From NCBI GenBank assembly GCA_014155875.1, contig JACEFZ010028294.1, positions 209,001 to 273,000 on the forward strand: 64,000 bases of DNA, written 5' to 3'. This document shows, piece by piece, positions 43,901 to 46,900 of this stretch. This DNA comes from Cepaea nemoralis. Its lineage: Eukaryota; Mollusca; Gastropoda; Stylommatophora; Helicidae. How positions within the stretch are numbered: the first letter of the stretch is position 1; each line of letters opens with the position of its first letter. The notes beneath the pieces were generated by a model, which did no database searches, was not told where the DNA came from, and worked only from the letters and a program-made list of their open reading frames with translations. Made by a program: the position numbers and the translations under genes.

Positions 43901-46900
43901 CTTCAAATTACAACACATCACTGGGGAAAAGAGTTAACATAGGCACATGACCAGCTAGATACAACTCACCAGCAGAATAGAGCACATCAACCAGCCAAAT
44001 GTTGCCACTTTCCATCTGTTACTTTAACTCATTCTATTATGAGACACTTCTACGAACAGATAATACCTTGTGTCTAAAGCGGTTAAAATATGAACACTAT
44101 GAAACAGTAAGCGTTAAAATTACAATGGTGAATGAGTGAGTTACTAGGATAATTGAATGAAATCGCTGAATTTAGGAATAGCAGACAATATCTGGCATAA
44201 CAAATAAACGTAGATTGTGTCATTTGGAACGCAATGAGTTAACTGAACGTGATTCACTTTAAACCTCAACTTTAGAAAGTCAGAACTATGTTTGTCTCTA
44301 TATCTGTAACTCTTTATGTCTGTCCCAATATAACATTTTAGCCCACTGTTCAGAGCTATTATTGTATTATCTTCTGCCTGAAACAGTTGCTACATAACCA
44401 ACTGGTCATTATGGGATCACTTTAGCACACACAGTGGCTAGCACGCTTGCCTGCTGACCATGTGCTCATGTGGTTGAATTCCCCTTGAGGTTTGGCATTT
44501 GTAAAACTTGTTTCAGGACATGTGCTTGGAAGTAAAGGCAGCCAATGTGATAGAGTTATTGACCAATTGACCCAATCGAGTGTTGACTGGTCTATACAAA
44601 TGTGGTATTGGCCACATTACACAACTCAAGTGTTGACTGGTCTATACAAATGTGATAGTGGTATTGATCACATTACCCAATCGAGTGTTGACTGGTCTAT
44701 ACACATGTGATAGTGGTATTGACCACATTACACAACTCAAGTGTTGACTGGTCTATACAAATGTGATAGTGGTATTGACCACATTACACAACTCAAGTGT
44801 TGACTGGTCTATACAAATGTGATAGTGGTATTGACCACATTACCAAATCGAATGTTGACTGGTCTATACAAATGTGATAGTTAGTTAGTTAGTTAGTCGA
44901 CAGATCATCCTCATTGCACATCGAACCATTCAGTCCATAAGTGCTCGGATCCCCTCCTCAGCAAATCCCCCAGCGTGTAGCGGCTAACGACACCAGTTCT
45001 GTGTTGGTTTAATGTGATTTAATATTGATCACATTACCCAATCGAATGTTGACTGATCTATACAAATGTGATAGTGGTATTGATCACATTACCCAATCGA
45101 CTGTTGACTGGTCTATACAAATGTGATAGTGGTATTGATCACATTACCCAATGGAATGTTGACTGGTCTATACAAATGTGATAGTGGTATTGATCACATT
45201 ACCCAATCGAATGTTGACTGGTCTATACAAATGTGATAGTGGTATTGACCACATTACACAACTCAAGTGTTGACTAGTTTATACAAATGTGATAGTGGTA
45301 TTGACTACATTACCCAATCGAATGTTGACTGATCTATACAAATGTGATAGTGGTATTGATCGCATTACCCAATCGAATGTTGACTGGTCTATACAAATGT
45401 GATAGTAGTATTGATCGCATTACCCAATCGAATGTTGACTGGTCTATACAAATGTGATAGTGGTATTGATCGCATTACCCAATCGAATGTTGACTGGTCT
45501 ATACAAATGTGATAGTGGTATTGATCGCATTACCCAATCGAATGTTGACTGATCTATACAAATGTGATAGTGGTATTGATCACATTACCCAATCGAATGT
45601 TGACTGATCTATACAAATGTGATAGTGGTATTGATCACATTACCCAAACGAATGTTGACTGGTCTATACAAATGTGATAGTGGTATTGGTCACATTACCC
45701 AATCGAATGTTGACTGATCTGTACAAATGTGATAGTGGTATTGATCACATTACCCAATCGAATGTTGACTGATCTGTACAAATGTGATAGTGGTATTGAT
45801 CACATTACCCAATCGAGTGTTGACTGGTCTATACAAATGTGATAGCGGTATTGATCACATTACCCAAATGGAGTGTTGACTGGTCTATACAAATGTGATA
45901 GCAGTATTGATCACATTACCCAATCGAGTGTTGACTGGTCTATACAAAAGTGATAGCGGTATTGATCACATTACCCAATCGAGTGTTGACTGGTCTATAC
46001 AAAAGTGATAGCGGTATTGATCACATTACCCAATCGAGTGTTGACTGGTCAAATGTGATAGTAGTATTGACCACATTACCCAATGGAATGTTGACTGGTC
46101 TATACAAATGTGATAGTAGTATTGACCACATTACCCAATGGAATGTTGACTGGTTTATACAAATGTGATAGTAGTATTTACCACATAACCCAATCGAATG
46201 TTGACTGATCTATACAAATGTGATAGTGGTATTGATCACATTACCCAATCGACTGTTGACTGGTCTATACAAATGTGATAGTGGTATTGATCACATTACC
46301 CAATGGAATGTTGACTGGTCTATACAAATGTGATAGTGGTATTGATCACATTACCCAATCGAATGTTGACTGGTCTATACAAATGTGATAGTGGTATTGA
46401 CCACATTACACAACTCAAGTGTTGACTAGTTTATACAAATGTGATAGTGGTATTGACTACATTACCCAATCGAATGTTGACTGATCTATACAAATGTGAT
46501 AGTGGTATTGATCGCATTACCCAATCGAATGTTGACTGGTCTATACAAATGTGATAGTAGTATTGATCGCATTACCCAATCGAATGTTGACTGGTCTATA
46601 CAAATGTGATAGTGGTATTGATCGCATTACCCAATCGAATGTTGACTGGTCTATACAAATGTGATAGTGGTATTGATCGCATTACCCAATCGAATGTTGA
46701 CTGATCTATACAAATGTGATAGTGGTATTGATCACATTACCCAATCGAATGTTGACTGATCTATACAAATGTGATAGTGGTATTGATCACATTACCCAAA
46801 CGAATGTTGACTGGTCTATACAAATGTGATAGTGGTATTGGTCACATTACCCAATCGAATGTTGACTGATCTGTACAAATGTGATAGTGGTATTGATCAC

